From: Microcaldota archaeon
GTDB lineage: Archaea > Micrarchaeota > Micrarchaeia > Anstonellales > Bilamarchaeaceae
Direction of reading: 5' to 3'
Length of the DNA stretch: 36,951 nucleotides
NCBI GenBank assembly: GCA_013425375.1
Contig: JACCLH010000053.1
Location: 1-36,951 of the forward strand
In this document: one piece after another, positions 1-9,415 of the stretch
Position numbering within the stretch: position 1 is the first letter of the stretch
Layout of the letters: every line of letters starts with the position of its first letter
Translations under genes and position numbers: made by a program
The notes under the pieces: generated by a model
What the model was told of the DNA's origin: nothing
Seen by the model: only the letters and a program-made list of their open reading frames with translations
Database searches by the model: none

Positions 1-2
1 AT

Positions 3-98
3 GTTTATGTAGTTGTAGATTATTACAGCCCAGAAATGGAATCTGACTACGATGAAGCGGTTGGTATCGCTCAAGCAGCAGCTGAAAAAATCAAATAA
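3..98 (+). CDS. C-terminal end of a CDS truncated by the window edge (…VYVVVDYYSPEMESDYDEAVGIAQAAAEKIK*)
   Basis: Open frame from the window edge to TAA at 96-98 with protein-like composition; family not recognisable. Confidence 0.4.
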   Translation, partial: VYVVVDYYSPEMESDYDEAVGIAQAAAEKIK

Positions 99-646
99 AA
101 ATAGATTGAAGCATCTTCCCCCAACGAATCCTCGCCACCAATGCAGCAACCTGCAAGGGGCTCGGACGCAGCAACCTGCGTATAAGCCAGCAACCTGTCA
201 GTAAAAGGGGCCCGTAAAAGGCTACGAAAGTGGGGGGTGGGTGGGACGGAGAATGGCTGTTATGGCTGGGGAAGTGCAGGCGGCGTTTACTGCACTGCAC
301 ACGGATTTTCGTTCCGTTCCTTGTTGGCAGTAGCTCGACGATGAATTTCGGGGCTTTTTTGGCTTACGTCGGAGTTTTACTGCACACGGAAGGCCTTTCT
401 GGGCTTGGGCGTGTGCAGTAAACTGGCTGGAGGGGGGTTCGGATACTGGTCCGGAAATTCGAACCCGGAAAGCACTTATATTTTCACGTCCATAAAGAAA
501 AACGAAGAGGGGGGTTCGGCTAACGGGTTGGTTTCATGGAACTAGGGGGGTTCGGACGCGGGCGGTGTTTTTGCAAATGAAACAGAAACCAGAGGGGGGT
601 TTGCAGGGCGCGTTTGAATCCAGCACGTTCCAAAACGTCCATCGAC

Positions 647-671
647 CTGGGTTCAAATCCCAGACGGAGCA
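647..671 (+). other. tRNA 3'-end-like sequence (T-arm plus acceptor 3' strand) with no recognisable 5' half
   Basis: CTGGG-TTCAAAT-CCCAG T-arm followed by ACGGAGC-A; no convincing GCTCCGT plus D-arm found upstream. Confidence 0.5.
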
Positions 672-776
672 ACCACTTTTTTTCTAGAATCCTGCAGCTT
701 CTCCCTACTTTCTTTCCAAATCGTTTTTGCGGCATGGTTCATTATATATTTAAACGGTTACCTATAATGTAATTTT

Positions 777-1757
777 GTGAATTTTTTGAAACGCGAAAGA
801 GCTGAGGGCAGGTTGCGCGATCTTTCCTATCTGCTACACCCTAAGGCCATATTCAGCACCTTCAAGTATCTGATGGAAACAGAGCCCGGTTCAATCGCTC
901 TCCTTAGGACGGTACGGTCGCAACGACCTGAGATATCAGCTACGCAATATGTGGCGGACCTTCACGCGCATCCATACATCTCGCATGCCAATACCCGCGG
1001 CGATTTTTTCCATACCCTGAAGATAATGGTAAAAAACAATGTCAGCGCATTGGCAGTGACAACTCACGGCAAAGGCAATCCGCGGGAAATGGATTTTTGG
1101 GATATCAAGGAGTTTATACTCGCCAATGACCTTGGCAGCGCGCTAGAGTTTCGAGACGTCGGAAGCACATTTTCAATAAAGCACAATGGCAAGCGGCTTG
1201 AGTTTATCGCTTCATACGAGATGTATGTGGAGGTTCCGGGGGTCAGTGGCCGAGTAGATGTCGTGAATCTTCTTCCAGAAAAAGGTTTCATAGAAAAAGC
1301 AAGGCCTGGCATGACCCTATCCGATTATGCCAAGCTAAACCGCGATTATGATGCTATCATGATTGGAGCCCACCCATATACTATTTGGGATCCGCACGGG
1401 CCCCGCGGCTTCTTCAGGTTCAGGATTGCGAGCGATGGTGAGAGAAAAGCCATCCAAGATAACTATTTTCCCCTCATGGACGCTGTTGATCGCGTCTCAT
1501 CAAACTGCGCATGGATGATTGAAAGCAATGCTCTGCTCCTGCAAGATTTCGGTAAGACCCTGACGAACTCGGATGCCCATTGCAAAACAAGATATGTCAG
1601 GCATGAACTAGGGCGGGCTGGAAACATCCTAAAACACGGAATTGGACTGAGGGAAGCCATCCTGTCCGGGCAATATAGAAATTATCTTCGCTATACCCCT
1701 ATTCTGCAGTTCCTCATATCAATAGCTTTTGATAAACCCCAGAAAGATTTCCCATAA
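777..1757 (+). CDS. PHP-domain-like metal-dependent phosphoesterase
   Basis: DLHAHPYISHANTRGDF, ALAVTTHG and C-terminal NSDAH motifs. The first in-frame ATG is 777. Confidence 0.65.
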   Translation: MNFLKRERAEGRLRDLSYLLHPKAIFSTFKYLMETEPGSIALLRTVRSQRPEISATQYVADLHAHPYISHANTRGDFFHTLKIMVKNNVSALAVTTHGKGNPREMDFWDIKEFILANDLGSALEFRDVGSTFSIKHNGKRLEFIASYEMYVEVPGVSGRVDVVNLLPEKGFIEKARPGMTLSDYAKLNRDYDAIMIGAHPYTIWDPHGPRGFFRFRIASDGERKAIQDNYFPLMDAVDRVSSNCAWMIESNALLLQDFGKTLTNSDAHCKTRYVRHELGRAGNILKHGIGLREAILSGQYRNYLRYTPILQFLISIAFDKPQKDFP

Positions 1758-1848
1758 TATGTATTTTATCTCTGTCCCAGCAAAACCCCGCCACCAAGGT
1801 AGTTCTACCCCTTAAAAACAGTAGCCTCTATGGTCTATATAGCCGTTC

Positions 1849-3168
1849 TCAGAATGTCTGAGCATTGAACCCAGAGGCCAATTCTCCAGTAAATCCGCAA
1901 GTCCATAAAAATACCTCGCTTCGATAAAATCGAATCGTCCGGGTTCGTTTGACAATCCCGAAATCTCCAAAAAACAAACTCGTGCGCCGTCTCGCGGCGC
2001 AGCGTAAGGCTGCGCCTGCCCAGCGCCGCAACGTCGCTATTTTTCCACCCAAAACCGCAGCCCAGCGCTCACGCTGGGGGCTTTTGCTACGCAGCCGGGG
2101 CAGCTCCAGCACTGCCACGAGAGCACATTCTTTGAAGAAACTGATCGCCAGTAATGGCAGGCAGATAACCGGTGCAAGCATGTTTGCCAGCACCCAGAAG
2201 TTGTGCAACAGCACAGTCATGGCAAAAAAGAGATATCTCACAATCCCATCCCTGCAGTTTGTCGGGATGTTGAATGCATCCTGATACTTGTTCGCATTCT
2301 CTATCGCCCAGCGATCCCGGTAGTCCTCAGCCACGGCGTAGGGGTCCTTCTTTATCTCTGCCGCCTTCCTATTTGTCAGGAATCCGTAAATCTCTCCACT
2401 ACCGTTTTCATCTTCCAGAAGCAGAAGGTTGACCGGATAGTCATTCACCTCGTAGTTTTCAATGATACGTGGGAAATGCCTTTTCTCCCTGCGTAACTCA
2501 TCGATCCACCGCAGGGTCTTGCTGTCTGCGGTGTTTGGCACTATGAATTCTATGCCTTCCACATCGAAGAAGAGAAACAATGCGGAGTTCTTGAATTCCC
2601 TGTCCAGATAGGCACGCCTGATGCCTACGCCAAGACGTTTGACAGCCAGGACTGCTTCCTCTACAAGAGGCGCATCCATCCTATCATCCTTTGAGACAGG
2701 GCAGGCATATATGACGAACCTCATGCCTTCGTTTACAATGGCGACGGTGAGATACCTGAAAGCGTAGTTGGTGCTGTTCTTCCTTTTACCTCCGACGACC
2801 CATGGGTTGTCTATCTCACCGTAATAAGGATCTTCAGTGAAGTCCACTGCGATGTCAAACGTTCTTCTGCTAAAAATGTTGCAGATTGCATTCGCTGCTT
2901 CGGAAGCCCAGCGGCGAATATGTTTTTGTACTGCTTCTTTGCTGAGCTTCTGTCTTGCATGATGATAGAAATCATCAGCAGAAGGCAGGCCGGCTTGTCG
3001 GCTGGTTTCTTCCACTGATTTGCCGGCCAGAGCTGCCGCTAGCACGAGGTCGGTGAAATGCTTTGGCAGATATCTGCCGTTGCTTCCGACATCAAAGAGA
3101 GCACAATTACGCAGCGCCCTCATCCATTTGCCAAGCTTTTTATGTTTTTTCTGGGAGGTTTGAGGCAT
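1849..3168 (-). CDS. DDE transposase, IS4/ISH3-like
   Basis: IAVDFTEDPYYG, RRAYLDREF and YRDRWAIENANKYQD (D-D-E signature with YxxRWxIE); 439 aa. Confidence 0.8.
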   Translation of the reverse strand: MPQTSQKKHKKLGKWMRALRNCALFDVGSNGRYLPKHFTDLVLAAALAGKSVEETSRQAGLPSADDFYHHARQKLSKEAVQKHIRRWASEAANAICNIFSRRTFDIAVDFTEDPYYGEIDNPWVVGGKRKNSTNYAFRYLTVAIVNEGMRFVIYACPVSKDDRMDAPLVEEAVLAVKRLGVGIRRAYLDREFKNSALFLFFDVEGIEFIVPNTADSKTLRWIDELRREKRHFPRIIENYEVNDYPVNLLLLEDENGSGEIYGFLTNRKAAEIKKDPYAVAEDYRDRWAIENANKYQDAFNIPTNCRDGIVRYLFFAMTVLLHNFWVLANMLAPVICLPLLAISFFKECALVAVLELPRLRSKSPQRERWAAVLGGKIATLRRWAGAALRCAARRRTSLFFGDFGIVKRTRTIRFYRSEVFLWTCGFTGELASGFNAQTF

Positions 3169-3354
3169 GGGATCGCCTCGCTCCGCGGTGGTTGGTCAAA
3201 CCGTTGTTAGCCGCGGAGCAGGCTTATTTTGGCGCCAAAAGTAGATAATTGTTTATCTCATTTGCGCTAGCTGGTTATGTGCGAAAAGATGTTCGGAATT
3301 ACTGTTCTCAGACGGAGCATTATCTTATTATTAAACGGCCGATAAAGTGATAAA

Positions 3355-3744
3355 ATGGCAAGGAAAAACATAACCTACAACCAACCTTTAGAGAAAGAGA
3401 TAGGATTCGCAAGGGCCGTGAGGATTGGCAACATAATCGCCGTCACCGGCACCGCCCCCATCGCAAAGGATGGTTCAGTCCAAGCTCCCGGCGATGTCTA
3501 CGGTCAAGCAAAACGTTGTCTTGAGATAATCAAGGACGTCATCGAGCAAGCTGGCGGTAAGCTCGATAATGTGATAAGAACCCGGATTTTCATCAAGGAC
3601 ATGAAAAAGTGGAAGGACGCGGCAAGGGCGCATGGAGAATACTTCTCAAAAATACAGCCCGCGTGCACGTTTGTCGAGGTATCCGGATTCATCAATCCGG
3701 ACTGGCTGATTGAAATCGAGGCGGACGCTGTAGTTGAAGACTAG
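3355..3744 (+). CDS. RidA/YjgF/Rid family protein
   Basis: Typical Rid length and motifs: GNIIAVTGTAPI, AGGKLDNVIRTRIFIKDM, FVEVSGF…LIEIEADAV. Confidence 0.85.
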   Translation: MARKNITYNQPLEKEIGFARAVRIGNIIAVTGTAPIAKDGSVQAPGDVYGQAKRCLEIIKDVIEQAGGKLDNVIRTRIFIKDMKKWKDAARAHGEYFSKIQPACTFVEVSGFINPDWLIEIEADAVVED

Positions 3745-3949
3745 CGGAGTCTGACAATGCTTCAAACAGAACGAGCATTTTCTACTTCTTCAATTCCCTA
3801 CGATGATTCTACCCCGTCCAAGGCATAGTATTATTAACCAAGACTGCGACAATGTTGTAGGAATAAGAAAATTCTGATTTTGGTTATAAAATTCTATTCT
3901 CCCTAAAAGCGAGCATCAGAAGATAATCGAAATCGAATCTTTAGGGTGA

Positions 3950-5191
3950 ATGAAAAAAATGAAATTCAGCGAGATGAATATATCGAGAAGGACAATGGAA
4001 GCTTTAGACGAAATGGGATATACGGACGCAACCGAAGTGCAGGAGAAAACAATCCCGTTCATCCTGCAGGGCGAATCCGTCGTTGTGCGGAGCCAGACCG
4101 GGACCGGCAAGACTGCCGCATTCGGCATCGGCCTGGTGGAAACCATATCGCACGACAGGAGCAAGAAATGCCTTATCCTGGTACCAACCAGGGAATTAGC
4201 CCTCCAGGTGGCGACCGAAATCAGGTCTATCGCCAAGCACCACAACATGAACGTCTATGCGATTTATGGCGGGCAGGGCATGGGCCATCAGATGTCCGCT
4301 CTCCGTAGGGGATTTGATATCGTGGTCGCGACCCCTGGCCGCCTCCTTGACCACGTGCAGCGCGGTACCATGCATCTCTCCACTGTCAACTGCGTAGTCC
4401 TTGATGAGGCCGACCGTATGCTTGACATGGGATTCAAGCCGGATATAGACCGCATACTCCGCCAGCTGAACCCGGAGCGCCAGACCATGCTTTTCTCAGC
4501 CACTCTGGAGCCGGAGATCCGCAGGATAATGGGGTCGTATATGGAATCGCCCGAGATCATAGAAATAGGTCCTGTGGGGAAAGTGGCGAAAATAGACGAG
4601 GAATTCATCACATTGAGCAGGGCCGAGAAGCTGGACCGCCTTAAGCAGATTCTCGCAAGCGAACCCACTTCAAGGACAATCGTGTTCGTCGGCTCCAAGT
4701 GGCAGGTTGAAGTCATCTGCCAAAAATTGAACCGGCACGGAATAGAGGCAAAGTACCTGCACGGCGGCAAAAGCCAGACCCAGCGCGAGCGGACACTGCG
4801 CGAGTTCCAGGAAGGCAGATTCAGGATACTTATCGCAACCGATGTCGCAGCCAGAGGGTTGCATGTCGAGGACATTTCCCACATTATCAACTATGACCAG
4901 GCCGATAGCACGGATATGCACACCCATCGCATCGGCAGGACCGGACGCATGGGCAAGGCCGGCCGGGCCATAACATTTATCGAATCAGACCCGCTCCCGA
5001 AAAGGCCAAGAGGCGGCAGGGGCGGGGCGCCAAGGTACGGCGGGTCAGGACTTCCCGGACAGCGCGACAGGCCAAGCCCTTCGGGTCATGGCCATGGCAG
5101 TAGCGGGGGAAGATCCAGAACGCCTGCCCATGGCCATAACGTTCCGGGCCAAAGGAACCGGCCAAGGGACCGAAGGCACAGACAATGGTGA
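3950..5191 (+). CDS. DEAD-box RNA helicase with Gly/Arg-rich C-terminal tail
   Basis: SQTGTGKT, PTRELALQ, DEAD, SAT, HRIGRTGR; tail RPRGGRGGAPRYGGSG…GGRSRTP. Confidence 0.95.
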   Translation: MKKMKFSEMNISRRTMEALDEMGYTDATEVQEKTIPFILQGESVVVRSQTGTGKTAAFGIGLVETISHDRSKKCLILVPTRELALQVATEIRSIAKHHNMNVYAIYGGQGMGHQMSALRRGFDIVVATPGRLLDHVQRGTMHLSTVNCVVLDEADRMLDMGFKPDIDRILRQLNPERQTMLFSATLEPEIRRIMGSYMESPEIIEIGPVGKVAKIDEEFITLSRAEKLDRLKQILASEPTSRTIVFVGSKWQVEVICQKLNRHGIEAKYLHGGKSQTQRERTLREFQEGRFRILIATDVAARGLHVEDISHIINYDQADSTDMHTHRIGRTGRMGKAGRAITFIESDPLPKRPRGGRGGAPRYGGSGLPGQRDRPSPSGHGHGSSGGRSRTPAHGHNVPGQRNRPRDRRHRQW

Positions 5192-5353
5192 TTCTTCGTA
5201 TCATGGCCCGCGTCTTCGTTCGCAGGGAAAAGACCAGGCGCACTCTTTAAATTCTCGTCGCAGCATCTTACCTGCAGTATGCGCGCGTTCATTTCCAAAT
5301 TGAATCACAGCGAGCTGCTGGGTATCAGACCCAATTTGGAAAGTAGTGACCGA

Positions 5354-5995
5354 ATGAGACATACTCCGTCTGCTTGCAGCGGGGTCTATTCGGTCACTTT
5401 GATTCTCTTGCTTCTGATTCCGCTTTCCATGGCTGCAGAAGCGAACATAACCTATCATCTCAATCTTGAGATGGAATCCTCCTGTCCGGACGACATCCTC
5501 AACGTGGATGCCATAGCCTCCAACGGCGAGCCTGCTTCTGACGTGGAGCTCCGTCTCGTCCTTTATTATCCATACCAGGGCCTCCGTGCGCTGAAACACA
5601 CAGATACCAGCGGCCATACATTTTTCGAGCTGACCAGGAACGGCACCTATCGTATCTATATCAACACAGAAGCCTATGACCACGAGCAGTACGAAGTCTT
5701 CGATTATCCTGAATCCTGCCCTCCGCCTCCGCCAAAGCAGATGAACGCGACTGTCGCAGTAGATTGCGGGAACCTGGCGGCTGGCGGGAACGCGATGCTC
5801 ACGATGAATGTGACAGAAGGCGGCATTCCGCTCAAGGATGTTTTCGCGCGCTCCCTGCACTGGTCGTCCATGTCAAGCAGCACCGGCGCCATCGCGCTTC
5901 CGCTGGAGCAGGACGACTATTTCGTGATTTTCGAGAAAGAAGGATATACCTCCCAGACGGTTTTCCTGGAAGAACCATGCGTTTTTAATGATTGA
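5354..5995 (+). CDS. Putative secreted protein with Ig/carboxypeptidase-regulatory-like repeats
   Basis: Hydrophobic signal VYSVTLILLLLIPLSMAAEA followed by two related extracellular-type segments. The ORF track starts at 5279; an internal start at 5354 (MRHTPS) is more plausible. Confidence 0.55.
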   Translation: MRHTPSACSGVYSVTLILLLLIPLSMAAEANITYHLNLEMESSCPDDILNVDAIASNGEPASDVELRLVLYYPYQGLRALKHTDTSGHTFFELTRNGTYRIYINTEAYDHEQYEVFDYPESCPPPPPKQMNATVAVDCGNLAAGGNAMLTMNVTEGGIPLKDVFARSLHWSSMSSSTGAIALPLEQDDYFVIFEKEGYTSQTVFLEEPCVFND

Positions 5996-8900
5996 CACGG
6001 TAGCCTTCGTCATGAGGGGGAGCATAGACAGGCTTCTGCCTGTTCTTCTGGTTCTAGGATTGGTTCTGCTGTTTTCTTTCGGCTGCCTTGAGCAGTTGAA
6101 GCAGGCGCTCGGAATGGGCGGCCAAGGCCCGCAATGGACCGACACGCTCGGTCCCAAGGTCGAGGAGATGAACGCGCGGATACATTCCGCATCCAGCGCC
6201 TCGGCTGTGGCGAACCTCAAATCCGAGCTCGCCAGCCTCCGCACAGAAGCCCAGGCCGACGACCGCTATTTCAAATATCTCACGCTCATAGACGCGCAGG
6301 ACCTCACGCTTGAAGTGCTCAGCACATACATGGAGTACCAGACCGAGACCGCCGCCATAAGCGCGGGCGGTGTCGACTGCAGCAAGGATTATTTCCAATT
6401 CATAAGCCGGCTGAAATCCGCGAATGCGACCGCCAATGCGGCTGTCTCTAAGGCCAGCACCTACCATTCATCCAATCTGAACAGCACAGCGGACCTTCTC
6501 GTCTCAGCGATTAGCGAAGCCGATACCGCTGGCATGGCGGTCTATGCTGAAATGCTTGAACTAGATCTCGGCCTGGACTGCCCGGTTTCCAAGAGCCCTG
6601 CCACTACCTACACCACCCCTCTTTCAAGGCAGGATGCCATAGCGCTCGTTGTGGCTGAGGTAGTCGCCCAGAACGATTACTATGTCTATGCGACTTCATC
6701 CAGCCCGCTTCCGGCAGGCACGGTCGTCACCTCCACCCGCGGCGATGAGGAGTTCGATTACACCCTCGCTTCGGACACCTGGTTCTTCTTCGTTGATACC
6801 GACCCGTTCGCGCCATTCGACCACGACACGTTCTTCGTGTTCATCGATGTGGCGACCGCCGAATACTTCGTCACGAACGAATCCTACTACCCTGTGATAA
6901 ACGGCATATCCTACTTCGCCTCGATGGATTCCAGGTTGGATGCCAGCCGGAGGGTCTATCCAGACCCGTCCGAAGGCAACCTCACCTACAATCTTTCCGG
7001 CCCCACGTTCGTGACGCTTCCCTATGATGCATTGGCCATAGCCAACCCCCCGGCCGGCACACCGCTGCCCCTGATGGATTATCAATGCTGCGATGGTGTC
7101 GGCAACAAATATGCGCTGGTGATGAGCGGCTATGACGACCCAACGTTCGATTCAGACACGAGCACGGTCTATGACTATCTGAAGGGCCAGGGATACAGCG
7201 ATGATGACATAACCTACCTCACCACCAGCCTAGGGACACCCAACAGCGATGGGCAGACCACGCTGGCAAGGGTCGAGTCCGCCTTCCGCTCCCTGGCGTT
7301 GAACGCCGAATGCTGCGATGACGTGTTCATCTACCTGGCCGGCCACGGCAAGTCCAAGATGCACAACCAGTACAAGAACAAGAAAACCGGAGAGACGAAA
7401 TGGGCCTCGTCCACGAGCGAACTCCCGGGCGGGATGAGCAACTGGAAATACACCGGCGTGCGCCAGAAGCTCCACAGGATAACCGTCAATCCGCAGTTCA
7501 CCGAGGAGCTCTCTGACGGAAGCCGGGTCACGCGTGGAAGCCCTGCTGGCGGGCGTGTTTTGGACACCACCATAGACGCATGGCTGGACCCGATGAAATC
7601 CTGCGACATAACAGTCATGTACCTCTCCTGCTACAGCGGCGTGGCTGCAGGGAACATCAAGAGCCCGGGCCGGACGGTAATCACCCCTGTGGGAGACAAC
7701 CCCGCATACGGCACGACCACGGCTTTCAACGGATGGAAGCCCGGCGGCTTTTTCACCCAGAACTTCATCAAGGCAAAGACCGATTCATCTGTGAAGAATG
7801 CTGCTGACAACAACGGCGACGGCCAGGTGAGCGACAAGGAGGCGTTCGACTGGGCCAAGGGCAAGACCAAGGATTATGTCAGGAGCAAGCTGGGCAAGGA
7901 CAACACCGCCACCTGGACCGACCCGGAGAGGTGCTGGTGCTGCAATGTCAACTGCACCGAGCAGACAAACTGGAAGTGCACAGTGTTCGAGGCAAGGAAC
8001 CAGCCCGACTGCCCTGAATGCAAGTACAAGAGGGTAGGTGATTACTGCAAAAACATGACCCCGCCCATAGACCAGCCGCCTCCCAACATCACGAATGGCA
8101 CGGGCAACGGAACCGCTGGCAATGGCACGACCGGCGGCACAGGCGAACAGCCTCCGGCCAATGCGCAGGCCGTCTGCGGAGATGGCCAGATAACAGGTAA
8201 TGAAGGCTGCGATTACGGCAGCACCAGCACCAACAAGTGTCCGGAGGGCTACTACTGTCACGACAGCTGCGTGTGCAAGAAGCTCGAGACCACTGTGGTC
8301 TGCGGTGATGGAAGAATCTCAGTGCCGAGCGAGGACTGCGACGGCGGCAATGTCAAGTTCAAGATATGTCCTGAGGGCTATACGTGCACCATATGCAAGT
8401 GCCTGCAGACAAAGACGCAGTGCGGCGATGGCAAGGTGCAGGCGCCTGAGGAGTGCGACCATGGCAACAGCTTCACCCAACAATGCCCTGGCGGCAAGGT
8501 CTGCTCGGGTTGCAGGTGCTATGCCCCTGGCGAGGTTCCGCCAGAGGAGGCCTACTGCGGCAACAACAAGCGCGAAGGCAATGAGGAATGCGACGGAACT
8601 GACAACATGGCATGTCCGACCGATCAACGCTGCGGCGCAGGCTGCACATGCACAGAAGAGCCAGGGTGCGGCAACAACAAGCGCGAAAACAACGAGGAAT
8701 GCGATGGTACTGATGATTCCGCATGTGGAGAGGATGAATACTGCAACGATGACTGCATCTGCACTGACCTCTGCGGCAATAACAACGTTGATGGCAACGA
8801 GGAATGCGACGGGAGCGACGATGCCGCATGCGGAGAAGACGAGTATTGCAGCGCAGACTGCCTCTGCACCGGCGAGGCGCCTGAATGCGGCGACGGCACG

Positions 8901-9386
8901 GTGAACGGCAACGAGGAGTGCGAGGAGGACAGTGACTGCGCCCAAGGTGAGACCTGCGACGACTGCCTGTGCTGGCAGACACCAGCATACTGCGGCGACG
9001 GCACCAAGAACGGCAACGAAGAATGCGACCCTGAAGCCACGCCGACAGGATGCATGGAGCCAGCGGTCTGCAACCGGGGTTGCGATTGCATCTCGCCGCC
9101 TTCGCTGAACTGCGACTCCATATGCGGATATACTCAGGGAGCCGAGAGCTTCGGCAGCACATACACCACTTCGACCGATTGCATGAACCGGGTCAAGAAC
9201 TACTATGGGAGCAGGACCTGCTACCTCACTTGCGTCTATGCATATCTCTACAAGTCCACGAATATCGCAGGCTCGGCCACGTGCTGCTGCGGCATGAAGA
9301 AGGAGTTCGCGTGCTCCCAGGATTGCAAGACATGCCCCGGGAACCAGACGTGCACGGATAACGCGCCCAGCTGGTACGAACCATAA
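5988..9386 (+). CDS. Large surface (putative lipo)protein with a caspase/legumain-like (clan CD) peptidase domain, EF-hand-like motif and eight Cys-rich repeats
   Basis: Signal VLGLVLLFSFGC; DDVFIYLAGHGK (His) and DITVMYLSCYSG (Cys); DNNGDGQVSDKE; repeated CGDG/CGNN…NEECD…C..C.C. Confidence 0.75.
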   Translation: MIDTVAFVMRGSIDRLLPVLLVLGLVLLFSFGCLEQLKQALGMGGQGPQWTDTLGPKVEEMNARIHSASSASAVANLKSELASLRTEAQADDRYFKYLTLIDAQDLTLEVLSTYMEYQTETAAISAGGVDCSKDYFQFISRLKSANATANAAVSKASTYHSSNLNSTADLLVSAISEADTAGMAVYAEMLELDLGLDCPVSKSPATTYTTPLSRQDAIALVVAEVVAQNDYYVYATSSSPLPAGTVVTSTRGDEEFDYTLASDTWFFFVDTDPFAPFDHDTFFVFIDVATAEYFVTNESYYPVINGISYFASMDSRLDASRRVYPDPSEGNLTYNLSGPTFVTLPYDALAIANPPAGTPLPLMDYQCCDGVGNKYALVMSGYDDPTFDSDTSTVYDYLKGQGYSDDDITYLTTSLGTPNSDGQTTLARVESAFRSLALNAECCDDVFIYLAGHGKSKMHNQYKNKKTGETKWASSTSELPGGMSNWKYTGVRQKLHRITVNPQFTEELSDGSRVTRGSPAGGRVLDTTIDAWLDPMKSCDITVMYLSCYSGVAAGNIKSPGRTVITPVGDNPAYGTTTAFNGWKPGGFFTQNFIKAKTDSSVKNAADNNGDGQVSDKEAFDWAKGKTKDYVRSKLGKDNTATWTDPERCWCCNVNCTEQTNWKCTVFEARNQPDCPECKYKRVGDYCKNMTPPIDQPPPNITNGTGNGTAGNGTTGGTGEQPPANAQAVCGDGQITGNEGCDYGSTSTNKCPEGYYCHDSCVCKKLETTVVCGDGRISVPSEDCDGGNVKFKICPEGYTCTICKCLQTKTQCGDGKVQAPEECDHGNSFTQQCPGGKVCSGCRCYAPGEVPPEEAYCGNNKREGNEECDGTDNMACPTDQRCGAGCTCTEEPGCGNNKRENNEECDGTDDSACGEDEYCNDDCICTDLCGNNNVDGNEECDGSDDAACGEDEYCSADCLCTGEAPECGDGTVNGNEECEEDSDCAQGETCDDCLCWQTPAYCGDGTKNGNEECDPEATPTGCMEPAVCNRGCDCISPPSLNCDSICGYTQGAESFGSTYTTSTDCMNRVKNYYGSRTCYLTCVYAYLYKSTNIAGSATCCCGMKKEFACSQDCKTCPGNQTCTDNAPSWYEP
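8172..9109 (+). repeat. Eight tandem Cys-rich protein repeats (CGDGxxxxxEECD… type)
   Basis: Within the 1132-aa ORF: CGDGQITGNEGCD, CGDGRISVPSEDCD, CGDGKVQAPEECD, CGNNKREGNEECD, CGNNKRENNEECD, CGNNNVDGNEECD, CGDGTVNGNEECE, CGDGTKNGNEECD. Confidence 0.9.
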
Positions 9387-9415
9387 TTATTTTTTATCTA
9401 TACTTGGCGGTGGCG

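Noticed and set aside
440-470. Minus-strand tRNA T-arm CCGGGTTCGAATTTCCGG
   Set aside because: The T-stem does not pair properly and no acceptor, D or anticodon arms are found around it.
1840-3325. GTTCTCAGA…GAGCATT near both sides of the transposase as a target-site duplication
   Set aside because: The match is gapped and the left copy overlaps the transposase stop region, so IS ends could not be assigned.
4288-4890. 200-aa minus-strand ORF
   Set aside because: Antisense to the DEAD-box helicase.
8200-8945. Overlapping alternate-frame ORFs rich in Ala/Arg/Val (8200-8904 +, 8319-8945 -)
   Set aside because: Frame shadows of the Cys-rich repeat DNA in the 1132-aa gene.
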